A stretch of 64,000 nucleotides of DNA, taken from Wolfiporia cocos (lineage: Eukaryota > Basidiomycota > Agaricomycetes > Polyporales > Phaeolaceae). The notes below the pieces were generated by a model. It made no database searches, had not been told where the DNA came from, and worked only from the letters and a program-made list of their open reading frames with translations. The position numbers were made by a program, and so were the translations under genes. Positions 33,260 through 44,147 of the stretch are shown here, piece after piece. The stretch is taken from positions 45,570-109,569 of the forward strand of contig JACCLO010000038.1 in assembly GCA_029448655.1 (NCBI GenBank), written 5' to 3'. Within the stretch, counting starts at the first letter, position 1, and every line of letters begins with the position of its first letter.

Positions 33260-34461
33260 CTGATGCGATAGTAGAAGTCTGTGCCTGTGGGCAAACACAA
33301 CGATGCGATAGGCTATATGTCGATCCCAAGGCAATACTCTTGAACATGCTCATAGAAGTGTGCCTTTTGACCTTATTCGATGTCCGTCATACGGCGAGCT
33401 GATTATATGTTCATACATCGATACAGGATAAACCAATATGAATCCCTGACAATCTCATACACTTCCATACACAAAATAGATATCCTGCGCGAGCGTTCTG
33501 GCGAGGAGAGGGTCGCGCGCAGGTGCAAATTGTCATGTGCAGTCCTCCTATTCTCGGGAGAGAACCGATAACCTCTGGCATAGACGAAAGCGGCCCAGTT
33601 GTAACGTTTACTCTTACGAGCGGCGATCTGGACAGATTCGCAAATGCGTTGCGCGACAGAGGTCCAAGTAAGAAGCGTAGCTTATACTTTTTCTATCTGG
33701 TTGCCGAGTGCTTGACACTGTATCGTAATGCAGGGACAGAAGTATAGAGAGATACTCCCACCGAAGCTATCACTAGCGACGTCGCCACTGGTTTTAGATT
33801 TGACACCCAGGCAAGCCGATGAACAAACTAAGCCAATCCGAGGTGCGCTAATGATCGCATTCTTCCATGACTGATCTCCACTCACTAGAGGATTGAGAAG
33901 TCCAACAATGTGAGTATCACACAATCCATAGCATCCGCGCTCATCAACACTGTCAACTTTCGCTAGTCTACAATACCAACCAAAGCAGTGACGAACTCAG
34001 CTGCGGATCAGACCTTGATAACGCGACTAGTTCGAGATCTTCTGCTATCGACGAACGTCAGTCTATGTAAATCTACGCCCCATATGCGTTCGAAAAAATG
34101 TCCGAAGAGAAGCCTTTGGCGCAAGCGATGAGGAACTATGTGATCCATCTGTACGTCGACTTCGGTTCTGCTGGCCCCGCCTCAACGTAGGCAACGGTCG
34201 GAAGGCCCTAGAGTAATCTCCACTAGGTCAGCCAAATCGTCCCGAATCCGACTTGCCGGGAAAACCCGCAAGTCGACCAATAACTCTGTTGCCGCCAAGG
34301 CCTACAAGAGAAAGCGAGATTCTACTGAGTGCAGCGAAGACGGTCCAACTCAGATAAGCTGGCAGAGGACCTGTTGCCAATTAAACGATTCTAAGACTTC
34401 CCCGACAGGCCTCGTAGCGCTCTTTTGCACAACCGATCCTCCAGAGCGCACGGAATCTCAG
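33260..34461. other. No recognised gene
   Basis: Short open frames on both strands. A possible small exon MSEEKPLAQAMRNYVIHL-like near 34098 cannot be tied to a gene. Confidence 0.35.
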
Positions 34462-36425
34462 GTGCTTCAGCCTCGTTCTACAGCGGCGACTAGGGCAACC
34501 AACAGATATCACGGCGAAAAGGAGAAAATATGTTCTCCTACCTCATGCTCCCACATGATTGACTATGGTGCTCTACCCGAATCCGATCCATTTTCGTCTA
34601 CTCGGAACACGTTGTCTCCTCTCACAGCTTTGTTTGCTCGTCGCAAGAAGGCCGACAATAAGCCTGCCCTGGAAAGCAAAGCCCCTCAGTCGAGCACGAC
34701 CAAAGGTAGACCTCATAAAGCAAAGCTCTGGAAGACAAAACCGTCTCCGCCGGGCCCTATCATCTACCAGGGAGCCTCGGACGACGATCCGTTATGTGAC
34801 AGGCATGAGCTATCTGACACGTTCGTCGAGGACGAACCTGTCGAAGAGACTAAGGAAAATCAATCGGAAGTAAAAATCAAGACACACGCAAAGCATGTGG
34901 TCCCTGCTCTCGCAGCCAGTGCTTCGACAACGGACAAAAGGGTATGTTTGTTCTCTTGCGTTCTCGTGATTGATGAGAAAGCCATATCATGGTCGTGGAC
35001 TACAGAGGGTCGAAATGTCGAACCCTGCCTTGCAAGAGAAAGCTCACCCCATTGTCAGGTTCTACAACATTGCTAAGGCGTGTACCGTGACACTTTCTAC
35101 GCCATACGCTAATACTAAAACAGTCCACAAGCAAAAAGAGAAAGATTGCGCCATGGCCAACCTCACATTCTGAAAGCCCCTCACAGATCTGCGACTGTAG
35201 ACAACAGTACGAGCGGAGTTCCTGGTGTTCACCATGAAGAAACCATACAGCCTACACTGAATACTTTGGGATGCACATCTCTGTCCAAGAAGTCTATGGT
35301 CATCATCCGCATCCTGAAAGCCTCTTGACGGGATCTGGTATGTTCATACAGGGCCTCTGCCTGAGGAGCCAGCCACCGCTGAAGATTCTATGTCAGACAT
35401 CTCCGAAGTTGCCAACAAGGCGATTACATGCGTACCATAGCAGATTCCATGCTCGAACGAATACCACACCAAGATCCGATCGTATACATTCTCCAGCTCC
35501 TCTCGTCATTCCCTCTCCGGAAAAGCTTGAGCAAACTGATTTTGAGTTGACGGAGGTAACATCTACCCAATTGGCAAGGTTGTGAGGTCGATGATTGTGC
35601 AGGAGACCTCTGTCTCCACGAGAAAGACCCATCCTAGACATTCCGTTCCTTCGCTGCCCAGTCGTGGAAGAATGCGAACCGTTGCCGGAGTTGAACTTGA
35701 GATTGGTTCTCGGAGTCAGCCCACATCGCTGAGCCCATACAAGCGAGAGAGGGCTACTGGTAAACTTATCCATAGATACAACGGCGCACTTCTGACTTTT
35801 GTTGTTAGTGTCACTGGACTGCTGCTGCAGGATATTGAACACGAGCCTTTCATAGGGCGACGTGAACGTGGCTCATTCCGGAAAACAAATATAACGGGTG
35901 CTGGGAACCGCTCGCGGTGCAGAGGAAGCCACTGCAAATGTCCAAGACAGCGAAGATGTTCTGCGGGAGTTGCATCAGGTGCCGTAGAAGCTGCTAGGAT
36001 ATTGCGGTATGCTGAGTATGTGCTCGACCCTCGCAGGCTATTTTTCGCAAGATCACGGATCGCTTTGACAGCGTACGTGAAGAAGTGCACATTGATCGGA
36101 GTGCAATCCTCCGGGAGGCAGCGCAGGATCCTATGCACATGCGTGCGGATAGGTGTGTGCTGACTGCCCATACATACTTCGCATTCTTGCGGACCTGCTG
36201 ATCCCTGTGAACGGCCACTGCAGTGTCGCCCACTTCAACCGCCTTATCGACCTCGAGGCCGAATATGCTCCTCTGGGCGTGCTGTCATTGACAGTTTGGA
36301 AGAGTTGCTTCGCGCAAATGAGGGATATGCGCCAAATAGAAGAGACGATAAAGAGCATCGATCGTACAACACTCGTTGGAAGGATGCGGTGTCCTAGTGG
36401 AAATCCCGCGAGCCTGAGACAGTGA
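34462..36425 (+). CDS. Spliced hypothetical gene(s), low-complexity protein
   Basis: The frame from 34462 reads a Lys/Ser/Pro-rich, probably disordered protein (KAKLWKTKPSPPGPIIYQGA, DTFVEDEPVEETKENQSEV) up to a splice donor near 34940. Downstream plus-strand pieces with coding character are ELEIGSRSQPTSLSPYKRE (35694), REEVHIDRSAILREAAQDP (about 36080) and NGHCSVAHFNRLIDLEAEYA (about 36210). Whether they form one gene is uncertain; no domain recognised. Confidence 0.35.
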
Positions 36426-36429
36426 ATAG

Positions 36430-38048
36430 GAATACAACCATGTATAGTAGAGAACGCGGTGAGTTCGCTCGATATCACAAACGCTCTAGTACAAATTCAT
36501 TGCATGTGATCATCACATGCAGCTGTAGCATGATAACAGGAAACAAGACACAGCTGTATACAAGCGATCGGTCCACGCACGCCTCAGAAGGGATAGTGTT
36601 AGTTTACAATGACCATTGCAAGCGGAAGGTGATATGTGCAATGCATGTAACTCTCACCTAACTACCGTCATCCGGCATTCGATACTCAAATAACTTGTTG
36701 TTTCTAACAATGGTATGCAATAACCCCGTGCAAAACCACCTAGACATTTCCAAACGCAGCCATGAGGAAGCTAAAGTATTCGCCGTGACACCTCGCTACC
36801 CAGCTTCCTTTGTTCATACCGTCTCGATACAGAGCACCTTGTGTTATGCATCCATCGGGCATCATCTCGACCACTGTTGGGGCGCGGCCACTCCTCGCCG
36901 GTGTGGCACCCTTCTCTTCCCCATCCCGCGCGCCACACTATCTCCATTTTTCCACACTCTCGTTGAATGGTTACTTCTTCCTCATTGCCGAACACGCTCT
37001 CTGACACCCGTACATAAGTTTATATCCAATGGACGGCGACAGCCTGAGACATTGTTTTCACGGCATTGCGGCGGGTTCTCTTGGCACGGAAAGATTAGGT
37101 TTACTTCTCAATAAATCTGGCTATGAGCACAGCTGTCGCACGCATCAAAGCACGCATTGGTGAGCCGATTTGCTATCGACCCTCCGCCATTATGTGGGCT
37201 GGGAACTGCATCAGAATGGTGCCTGTGCGCAGCACACATGAAAGCGTGAAGGGGACTTGCACTAGGTGCACCATTCACGAAGGTTCACGAGCCTAGACGA
37301 TCATTGCGAGAGAACGGGCGTGGTGTCTCACTGTGCCTTGCGAACAAGTGCCATCGCTAGTGCAGATGCCATTTGGGTGCACGGGGATCGCGAGATGAAC
37401 GGACTTCTCACTCTGAGTGCGAGTGAGAGTCGACCTTCGTGATCGCGTACTAGCTTGCCGTGAATTGGAAGGGATTAATATGGATCGTAACGCCCGCGCC
37501 ACCGATGCCGCGAGTCGGCACACTGGTTTGTCAGCATGGGACCCTGGACACATGCATATATGGTCACCCGGAGCACTGGTTGCCGGTCCAGTGCAGCGTG
37601 GTGACTCTTGCTTACTGATAGGTAGACCTCGCATCTCTCCTATTGACTGCCACCACCAACAGCCCTCCCCCTCCCAAGCCAAGCACGTTTGTCCATGTCA
37701 TCGGGTTGAAACGTCCCAGTGACACCCCATCATCACCACGCAAGAAGCCGCGTCCTCAATACAAAACTCTAAAGAGCTTAGTCGATGGAGGCAGCCAAAA
37801 AGGTTCAACCGCTTGATTGAACATGTAAAAAAAGAGATATTGCCGCTTCTGCAGGAGGAGGGTCTTGGTACAGTTGTGCTAAGCTCGCTATGAGTATTAT
37901 GGGACTTGTGGTCAGATGCAGCTTCTGCTCCTGGAGAAGGAGTTGGGTGAAATGCAGTACTTGGAAGTACATATCAACATCCAGATGATTACTCCAGATA
38001 TGGAATAGGCTTGCTATCTATTCCTGACGTCCCTAGTCCCAAGCTGAC
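36430..38048. other. No recognised gene
   Basis: No LTR ends, family motifs or convincing exons seen. Confidence 0.35.
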
Positions 38049-38650
38049 ATGCACTCAAAAGAGTTACAACTGAATGATTTGACATACACAATATGCGAAC
38101 CCTTGCCTTTTATTTCAGGGTACTGCTCAACTCCCTCCCTGCACCATCAGAATTTGCCAAGAACGGACGTGTGGGGCAGACGTACAAAGAACCCGCGCAG
38201 CCATCTATGTATGCGTCCCGTTGAAAAGAGCGGTTGTGCCGATATGCACGCTCCACGATGTCTTTCGTCTTTTCCGAATTGCGACTTGGCACAGACCTTC
38301 TTCAGCCCACCGATGACCTACTCGCGGTTGCCTCCATCGTGCTGCCGCCTTATTGTGCACGAGATGGGAAACCGTTCGACGATGAGAACGCACGCACAGC
38401 GAAATTTAACGAATGTGTTCAAGGACTGCTCCCTAACCTTTAGGCTCAACCACAAATTTTTTCCCAAACTCGACCGTGCCGCTATGCAAACCGGATGCAA
38501 CGTTGGTTCATGGACGAGGAGGAGATCTTCCCAGTTTGCCTGCGTGAGGACAATAGCGTGAGGCGGGCGAAACTGGACTACAGGACTATGACTGAGGGAC
38601 TCACACTATACCTTATAGACGACTTGAAGATGTTGCAGAAGGTTTGGTGA
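38049..38650 (+). pseudogene. Hypothetical gene relic
   Basis: Coding-like pieces in shifting frames: LLQPTDDLLAVASIVLPPYC (about 38300), KFNECVQGLLPNL (about 38400) and, in another frame, RWFMDEEEIFPVCLREDNSV followed by LDYRTMTEGLTLYLIDDLK (38500-38640). At least one shift separates them. It lies just before a minus-strand LTR and a kinase-like relic. No family recognised. Confidence 0.35.
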
Positions 38651-38929
38651 GGAGGCTAGTGGCGCAAGCAGAGATGGTATGTAAATTGCGAATGCAGAGA
38701 AAAATCTAAAGGCTTATCCGCATGATGTAGCCTACTTATATACATGTTTTGTTTGGTTACCTGGTATAGGGAGCCAACATGAAGGTGGTCTGTGCGCAGA
38801 CATCAACTAATATGGGTTTAGTCGTAAACTACCATCGACCATGTGCGCCGGTAATTGGCCGCACCAGTAAGATCGTTTGTTTGGACCGTAGGTCCATGTT
38901 GTGGAAGTGGCTGTAGCTACGTTAGTAAG
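38651..38929. other. No recognised gene
   Basis: Short spacer left of the family V LTR fragment. Confidence 0.3.
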
Positions 38930-39281
38930 CCATGCATGTGATTATTATTATTCCGGGATCGGGATATGAGTAATCGTAAGGTCATTGGCATGTTGATAAC
39001 GAGCGGGCCGCTTACCAATTGTACTGACATAGCCGGTATCGGGATATGAGTAAAGGCGCGTGACCACCGGAGGTTAGTCCGCTGAGTCATTGACGCGTAC
39101 AAGCGTGTTATGTACGTGTTGTTATGACCAGTGGACGTATACCGCGTTGTGTACGTGTTGTTTGGTTGCGGTGTACGTGTAGACGGGCGCTTAGCAGCGT
39201 AAATGTCTACAAGGTTGTAGAAATACCAGATAAATAGGTAAAAATAGGGAAAAATAGTGGCATGTCCCAAATCTGTGACAG
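38930..39281 (-). mobile_element. Family V LTR fragment
   Basis: On the minus strand it begins TGTCACAGATTTGGGACAT at 39281 and follows the LTR that starts on the plus strand at 55673. The left boundary is approximate and no TSD was found. Confidence 0.65.
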
Positions 39282-39649
39282 AAACTGGCTATGACGTCAT
39301 ACATGCAAAGTGGCGCACGGACTACTCGCATGTGGTCAAACTCTTCGATGTGCAATGAAGGCGGGGTGCACAATGTGTTCTCCCCTGCTTGTGGGTATGA
39401 CCTTTGACACCAAACATACATGTTCTTCGGTCGCCTTATGATTATCACACAGGACCCCCTCTGTCCAGCAGGGCGGTTTTTATGATGGAGAGGATTAATA
39501 GTGGAACCACTAAGTGCAATGTATTGTATGCTACCAGACCCTGTCACCAAAGAGCGAACAGAATCAGCTCGCACGGTTGCTGTATGCGCTCGCTAAAGGA
39601 TTAGAGGAGCTGAAGGAGTACGTTGCCCAACACAAATAATGCCACTGTG

Positions 39650-40384
39650 GGATCAGGTTAATGTCGTCCTACAGGCTGGCTCATCAACCGCTGAACCAAC
39701 CATCATTCCTTGTGGCAACCCCTCAAATCTACTCATCCTGCACGGCTGTATGCCGACACCGCTGCCGACACCGCTGCCGACAAACCAAGCACTGGGACCC
39801 TCACATTCAAGAAGCCTCTTGTCGTCGATCTCAACAACCGAGTGCTGTTCACAGCACCGTTGTCGACGACCTCTGCACGGGAGAAGTTGCCGGAGCAGAC
39901 ACCTGTGGTTGTCAAGCTTGTCAGCGGTTCCTATGGCGAAGACATACATCGACTTCTGGCGAAGGAAGGCCCTCGGGCCTACCCTCCATGGGTGTGTCTG
40001 CTTGGAAGGTGCTCCTGTTGCCTACATCATGGACCACTTGGATGGGGATTGGAAGCGCTTACACGACCCTCTTACCGTGATTTAACCCCTCTGTGCCGTA
40101 AGGCTATACGGAGATCATTGGAGAATGTTCTGAAATTGCTCAAGAAAAAGGGCTTCGTACACGGCGGACCTTAGGTCGAGCAATATCATGGCGCGGATCG
40201 TTGACGAAGAAAAGCGGAGATCAAGGTATGTCGACTTTGATTGGGCGGGCAAAGCCAGTCAGGTATTCTACCCTGCGATGCGCAACAGAGTCCATCGGTG
40301 GCCTGGCGGCCCTCGTGGTCCAATTGAAGCTGAGGATGACCGCGAACTGCTTGATTCTTGGTGGCCACGAGAAACCATGTTCTG
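39650..40384 (+). pseudogene. Fungal protein-kinase-like relic
   Basis: Pieces of a kinase fold in three frames: PVVVKLVSGSYGEDIHRLLA (beta-3 Lys region, about 39903), LHGCVCLEGAPVAYIMDHLD (hinge region, about 39990), KGFVHG followed by a shifted DLRSSNIM (catalytic loop HGDLR-x2-N, about 40155), and RYVDFDWAGKA (metal-binding D-F-D, about 40226). A single inserted G near 40165 separates HG from DLR, and two more shifts occur upstream. The HGDLR..DFDW pattern matches kinase-like genes common in agaricomycetes. Broken, or in need of sequence checking. Confidence 0.6.
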
Positions 40385-40944
40385 ATCGTTGTTTCAAAGA
40401 ATGCTTCACTCCTCCTTCTCTCGCTACATTTGTATGTAGTTTCCATTCTCGATGTGACATACCAGCAATGCATACAACCAAAAATACTACGGCTGATCAT
40501 GGTTTCGGTGATTTGGCAAGCGATGCATTGTTTGCGCGCTGGGACACCATGCAGACGGAGTCTGACGTCGCATACGGAGGCATCAGATCAGGCCACAGCC
40601 CAGTTAAATTAAATCCAGACACTGGCGTTGGGTACCGTGCTTCTCCTTTACTTTGCATTAGACAGTATGACTCCCTTGGCCACATGTTTTGAATATGTAC
40701 CTTTGTCGTGATTATATGGGCAGCAAACACTTGCCAGATGTTCGAATGGTGCTGAACCAAGCTGCAAGGCAGATTGTAATATGCACATTGAAATCTGACC
40801 ACGCTGTGTGCTGCAGCGAAAAGGCGGTATACACCGGCTTGAGATCCGAGCAGTAATATGATTGCAACTTTGGTATCACGATGCAAATACAATCTCGAGC
40901 AATATGCCACAGTGGTCAGCGGTATGGATTGGCATGACCCCAGC

Positions 40945-41200
40945 TCACATGTCTCTAAGCATGGTTTTACGGGTCACCACATGTTGATGATTCCTCATTA
41001 TTGTATGGATATGTTGGCTCTCTGACAATGTCGAGAACGATTGCATGTGGCTTCGCTCATTCTGCGGTCCATTCTTAATATACTTGGCTGTTGCAGATAT
41101 GGTGACGTGGAAACTGGACGTCTCCCCCAGGTCCTCGCCGTACAGCATCTTAGCCAAAGCATAGTGGGGGATATTGTGCTTCTCGAGGTAGGCATTGATC
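40945..41200 (-). CDS. Hypothetical ORF fragment
   Basis: An uninterrupted minus-strand frame, INAYLEKHNIPHYALAKMLY, ETSSFHVTISATAKYIKNGP, then a stop near 40945. It looks coding (regular amphipathic pattern), but the family and the 5' end are unknown. The rest of 40385-41654 shows no gene. Confidence 0.35.
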
Positions 41201-41654
41201 TGATGTAGTGAACGATTTCATTGATGCATTTGGTCTATATCACGTGCTGGTGTGGACCCAATACAATTCTCCAGCCGTAATGCAATAACCATTGCACCAA
41301 AAGGGCACAATGCCAACTCTGTTGCATCGGTGGTCTCAGTACTAAGCTATTATGGCACATTGGTCGTGACATGCTCATGACAGTCTAGCATACTGCTCCT
41401 TGATAATGATGCGTTTGACTTGGTCGCACCCGTCCGCTCGGCCGACACATCCGTCGCACCAGGGTCCTCAACGGCATGGAAGAGCTGTCAGCGTCATCTC
41501 CGCGTGCTTGCCCATGCTGTAGTGAGACTCAACGTATAGTTGCTATGCAGACCCTTTCCTCTTGCACCACGATGAGGGAGGAGTACTGTTAGAATCCCCC
41601 TGAGTCAGGTGCCAATTCTCAGGCAGCAGACACCAGTAGATCAGCAGCCCCTCC

Positions 41655-42355
41655 TGTTACGGTCGACACCCCGTTCGTATATTCGAGTCGCGAATATAGA
41701 TCGTTCTTCTGCACGTGGGCGTATAGCCGTATGCAAGGCAAATGCTCGTTAGTGCCTTCCAGTCCTAGGTGAAGTCCTAGGAGATCGTATAATCTCCTAT
41801 ACGCGTTAGAGGATATAATCTGTTCAGGTGCGAGTCGAATAGAATATACGACTCGCCTAAGTCCGGAAGTCAGTGTGCACTTCGCGGACTTCGTCGTTTG
41901 GTTGCTCGAGTGAGAAATACTGGCGTAGTTCCTCCGTTTGAGAACAGTATAAGCCTCTTGTTTATACAAACATGTCGAGCTGAGAGCCTTGACAATAAGT
42001 ACATGAGCTTTTATACTACGCTGGGTTTTTAGGGGTCAAGTCCATCCCAGATGCCACCGCTACTATCTACGCTATAGTATCAAACTTTTGATAAGTATGT
42101 AGTGATGTATCCGAAAACGATAGATAGGGATGATGGTGGTTGAACACCATCTATAAGCTAATAAACGATGAAGGTGAAACGGTGGCAGAGTTGGATCTGC
42201 CAAGGTGAAACGCGCCCTACATGCTAATACAACTGGGGATGCGCCCAGTAGAGTCACGAGTAGCCAGGGGGTTGGTTGCCGCAACAAGTCCCTGTATCGT
42301 ATTCGCCCGGTGGTGAGTTCTGTCGATATTCGGAAAAATTAAATAAACCGTAACA
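41655..42355 (-). repeat. 3' LTR of gypsy element 2
   Basis: 701 bp with perfect TGTTACGG/CCGTAACA ends. It differs from the 5' LTR mostly by single-base gaps, many at runs of one base, plus scattered substitutions. Confidence 0.92.
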
Positions 42356-42371
42356 TCAGCCCCTCCCTAGG
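42356..42371 (-). other. Polypurine tract of gypsy element 2
   Basis: The minus strand reads AGGGAGGGGCTGA directly before the LTR start TGTTACGG. Confidence 0.6.
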
Positions 42372-43430
42372 CATTCGTCGGCCCTCGACGAATTTTCCAA
42401 GTCCTCTCTTCAGAGTGCCTCGGCGTCCTGTTCATTGTAGATGTCGCCGTTCCCGCTGAGGGACGGGGTCGTAGGAGTTCGCCATACGAAGTGTTGGCGG
42501 CATTCATTCTGTCATGACCTGGTTGATTGAGCCCACAAGCTCTGCAAATATAGTCGGGGCAGTCGAGGATCCAGTGGCTAGCGGATCCGCACTGCCGACA
42601 GGGTTGTTCAGGCGAGGGCCTTGCTGGTACCCGTAGGAAAAGGGATATCTCTGAGATATTCGTTGTGTCGGTATCTCCAGTGGTGAGCGGCGCGGTGGAG
42701 GTTCCGTTGCGCCCATGTGGGTAAGGAGGCGGTGTCTCGTTCGTGCTCCCTCGCACCTCGCTCGAACTCCTCGCGGGTAATGCTCTGCACCGATGGAGAT
42801 CGTCGAATAGGCGGCGTGCTATTCGCTCTTCGCTGTCGTTCTGGGGTAGCCCTAGGGCTCGTCGGGCGTGCAGGTGGTTCACGTCTCCCGTTGCCTCCCA
42901 TACCAGGAATACGTGGCGTCGGGTCTCTAACTCCTGTTCGGCGGGCTCTCTGAGTCTTGGTAGGCAGTGGAAATAATACTCTATCGCCCTCCATAAAATC
43001 AAACGGCCTTGCAACTCGGCGTCGTTCGTCGGGGGTGAAAAAGCAGGCGGGTACGTGGTGTGTATTCGGGTCGACCGGGAGTAACGTGCTCGCGATCCTC
43101 GAAGTCGTTGAGCGCGTGTCGTAGTCGGGCCGTCGTGTTGGCGGCCAATCTGTCGATAAGTCTGTTGGTGAGTAATTCGAGGTCCCTCTCTCTGCGCTCT
43201 GATCTGCCCCCTCCATTCGGACAAGGTCCTCGGTGATGTTCTGGTACGAGCTGTAGACGTGTGTGAGGGTCCTGCGCGATGTCGAAGAGGGCCGACCAGC
43301 CATCGGCTCGGCCAGCCAAAAGGTCCCTCGGCCCTGTACCAGAGGAGGGCGTGTCTACTCTGCAGATGCTGGTGGGGAGTACCTTCTTGGTGGCGTACCT
43401 CTGCGGTCGGCCTTCTCGACGATCATGCAT
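42367..43430 (-). pseudogene. Third ORF of gypsy element 2 with zinc knuckle, frame-shifted
   Basis: A gene downstream of pol, where canonical Ty3/gypsy elements have none. Readable pieces change frame: LLAGRADGWSALFDIAQDP (about 43330), PFDFMEGDRVLFPLPTKTQ (about 42990), SITREEFERGAREHERD (about 42780), and a C-terminal CRQCGSASHWILDC..CRACGLNQPGH (residues 209-238 of the frame ending at 42367), a CCHC-like double knuckle suited to nucleic-acid binding. At least two shifts separate the pieces. The 43085-42700 stretch is open in two frames, so the true frame there needs comparison with other copies. Confidence 0.65.
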
Positions 43431-43479
43431 CGCCGGGGGTCGTGGTCGGCGGGGGAGGCTGGTGGCGAGTCGTCGACAT

Positions 43480-44147
43480 ACTATTACTGTCCGGTTTTCG
43501 AGTGTCGGGGTTGTCCTGACTCTCGTCCTGTGGTGTCTTTTATCAGCTCCTTGGCGTGCGCCAAGTTCCGCCTCGCCTTCTCATGAATTGTCGGGCCGTG
43601 GCATAGCCTGTTCCACTTGTACGAAGTGATTGAGGCTTTCTTTCCTTGCCCTCTGTCAGCCAAGATGGCTTCGTACTTCGTATTCCTCCTGTCCTTGATG
43701 ATATCAGGTGGCGGGACCGGTAGGTAATTGGGTCCGTGCACCCTTGTTTCTTTGGAATGGTTTTAGTAAGGCAGCCATGGAAATACCGGATGAATTATGT
43801 CCAGTTCGCCGGTACTGCCGCCGGGTAATGTCGTGCCTGTCCCATCTTTTCTGTGATGGTTGGAAGGGTCCTTCCCTTTTGTGGTGCTAGCTGTTTTAGA
43901 TTCGTAGGGGAGGTTAGGTCTTTGCGTGCGAGCCAAACCTTGTCTCCTTTCTCGAGACTTCGTAATTCCGGAGGAAACGTCCCGCCATTCTTGTCTGAGC
44001 TAGTTCGGGCGTGCGCGATGGAATGCCATCTTTCGCGCTCTCTTTGATCTTTTTGATCCTGTCAACTGCTGCCAGGACGTTTCCTACCCTGTCGTAGTCT
44101 GGGAATCCCCTTGGAATATAACCCAAGATTATTTCAAGGGGCGCAGG
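43480..44147 (-). pseudogene. Integrase C-terminus and chromodomain of gypsy element 2, frame-shifted
   Basis: Past the premature end of pol at 44148 the homology continues in alternating frames: GYIPRGFPDYDRVGNVLAA (44120), ELRSLEKGDKVWLARKDL (about 43945), a decayed GPY/F region, HGPNYLPVPPPDII (43738) and NLAHAKELIKD (about 43560), a chromodomain end. Several single-base indels in about 650 bp contrast with the clean 3.3 kb upstream. Confidence 0.7.
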
